Source: JBGOUV01 sp041477815 (GTDB taxonomy: Bacteria > Acidobacteriota > Terriglobia > Bryobacterales > JACQDG01). Taken from it: a stretch of 15,186 nucleotides of DNA. Every line of letters begins with the position of its first letter. Position 1 is the first letter of the stretch. The notes beneath the pieces are model-generated. The model had not been told where the DNA came from and did not search any database. It was given only the letters and a program-made list of their open reading frames with translations. The translations under genes were made by a program, and so were the position numbers. The DNA is taken from assembly GCA_041477815.1 (NCBI GenBank), contig JBGOUV010000146.1, positions 1 through 15,186 of the forward strand, written 5' to 3'. Positions 14,713 to 15,186 of this stretch are shown in pieces.

Positions 14713-15186
14713 ATGCGCCCGGCCCGACTGGTTGTCGCGGCGGTGATACTGGCAGGCGGCGGAGCGGCGTTTGGCGCCGACGACGCCTGCCAGGCCTGCC
14801 ACGAGGACGTCGTCATGAAGTTCAAGGCGAATCCTCACAGGCGGGGCTGCGAGAGCTGCCATGGACCGGGCCAGCAGCACATGGAGACCGCCGAGGCGGC
14901 GAAGATCTTTTCCTTCACCAAGGTCTCGCGCCAGAAGGCCAACCAGGCCTGCCTGGCCTGCCACGGCGGCCAGCAGACCCACCGGGGCCGCCTGCTCGGG
15001 GCGCACGATCGCAATTCGCTCGCCTGCCTCGACTGCCACAGCGTCCACCAGTCCGCGGCGCCGCACCTGCTGACGGCTAAGACCGACGCTCTATGTACTG
15101 CTTGTCACCTGAACGTCAAAGCCGAGTTCAACCGGCCCTACCGGCACAAGCTGCAGGAGAAGGCCATAAGCTGCGTGGACTGTCAC
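14713..15186 (+). CDS. DmsE/MtrA-family periplasmic cytochrome c, partial (5' end)
   Basis: The frame runs open for 158 codons to the window edge. A signal peptide (about 1-22, LVVAAVILAGGGAAFGA) precedes six CxxCH sites at residues 26, 46, 80, 105, 128 and 154, the last ending at the final base. The spacing and context (CESCHGPGQQH, NQACLACH, LACLDCHSVH, LCTACHLNVKAEFNRPYRHKL, SCVDCH) match the DmsE/MtrA/PioA decaheme family, so about four more hemes are expected downstream. MtrA sits inside the MtrB barrel and links periplasmic electrons to MtrC. The ATG at 14713 is one base after the preceding stop (14709-14711), so translation should be coupled to the MtrC-like gene. An MtrB-like porin gene is the expected next neighbour but is not visible here. 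Confidence 0.9.
   Translation, partial: MRPARLVVAAVILAGGGAAFGADDACQACHEDVVMKFKANPHRRGCESCHGPGQQHMETAEAAKIFSFTKVSRQKANQACLACHGGQQTHRGRLLGAHDRNSLACLDCHSVHQSAAPHLLTAKTDALCTACHLNVKAEFNRPYRHKLQEKAISCVDCH

Noticed and set aside
12765..14825. Minus-strand open frame of 686 codons opposite the decaheme cytochrome gene
   Set aside because: It is a shadow: the plus strand has ten well-placed heme motifs and a known domain layout, while this frame shows no domain.

Overview
The window is GC-rich bacterial DNA (strong G/C bias at third codon positions). It has two halves: about 5.3 kb of mixed housekeeping and stress genes, then about 9.4 kb of multiheme cytochrome genes. The mix of very large c-type cytochromes, a MacB-type permease, ROK and xylulose kinases and several toxin-antitoxin modules suggests an Acidobacteriota or similar environmental anaerobe or microaerophile. 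That is inference; there is no rRNA or other marker gene to settle it.

Left half. A MacB/FtsX-type ABC permease gene on the minus strand (129-1388) carries one in-frame amber codon. It is bracketed by two copies of a roughly 95-bp hairpin repeat built from 8-bp units. Then come a ROK sugar kinase (1584-2498, +), an RHH/MazF-type toxin-antitoxin pair (2531-3075, +), a Phd/VapC-type pair pointing the other way (3779-3094, -), and a xylulokinase (3855-5351, +). A 430-bp gap (5352-5783) holds a nested inverted repeat.

Right half. This is a coherent electron-transfer locus. On the minus strand, 11602 to 5784 encodes three proteins in a row. The first is a 9-heme cytochrome c fused to a b-type membrane domain (CbcL-like architecture). 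The second is a 19-heme protein with the same kind of membrane domain and an internally duplicated 8-heme module. The third is a NapC/NirT-like membrane cytochrome with six heme sites. Divergently transcribed is a small triheme c7-type periplasmic cytochrome (11704-12042). A degenerate receiver-domain protein (12412-12044, -) lies next to it. Then, on the plus strand, come an OmcA/MtrC-family decaheme cytochrome (12669-14709 plus stop) and, one base later, the start of a DmsE/MtrA-family cytochrome that runs off the window end.

Together these genes could carry electrons from the quinone pool (b-type domains, NapC-like protein), through the periplasm (triheme carrier, long heme chains), to an outer-membrane conduit (MtrA/MtrC-like). 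An MtrB-like porin would be expected just beyond position 15186. The likely role is extracellular electron transfer to or from metals or other insoluble partners; the direction cannot be read from sequence.

Four transcription units in the cytochrome half each have a sigma-54-like -24/-12 element placed 37-44 bases before the start codon. This suggests they are co-regulated.
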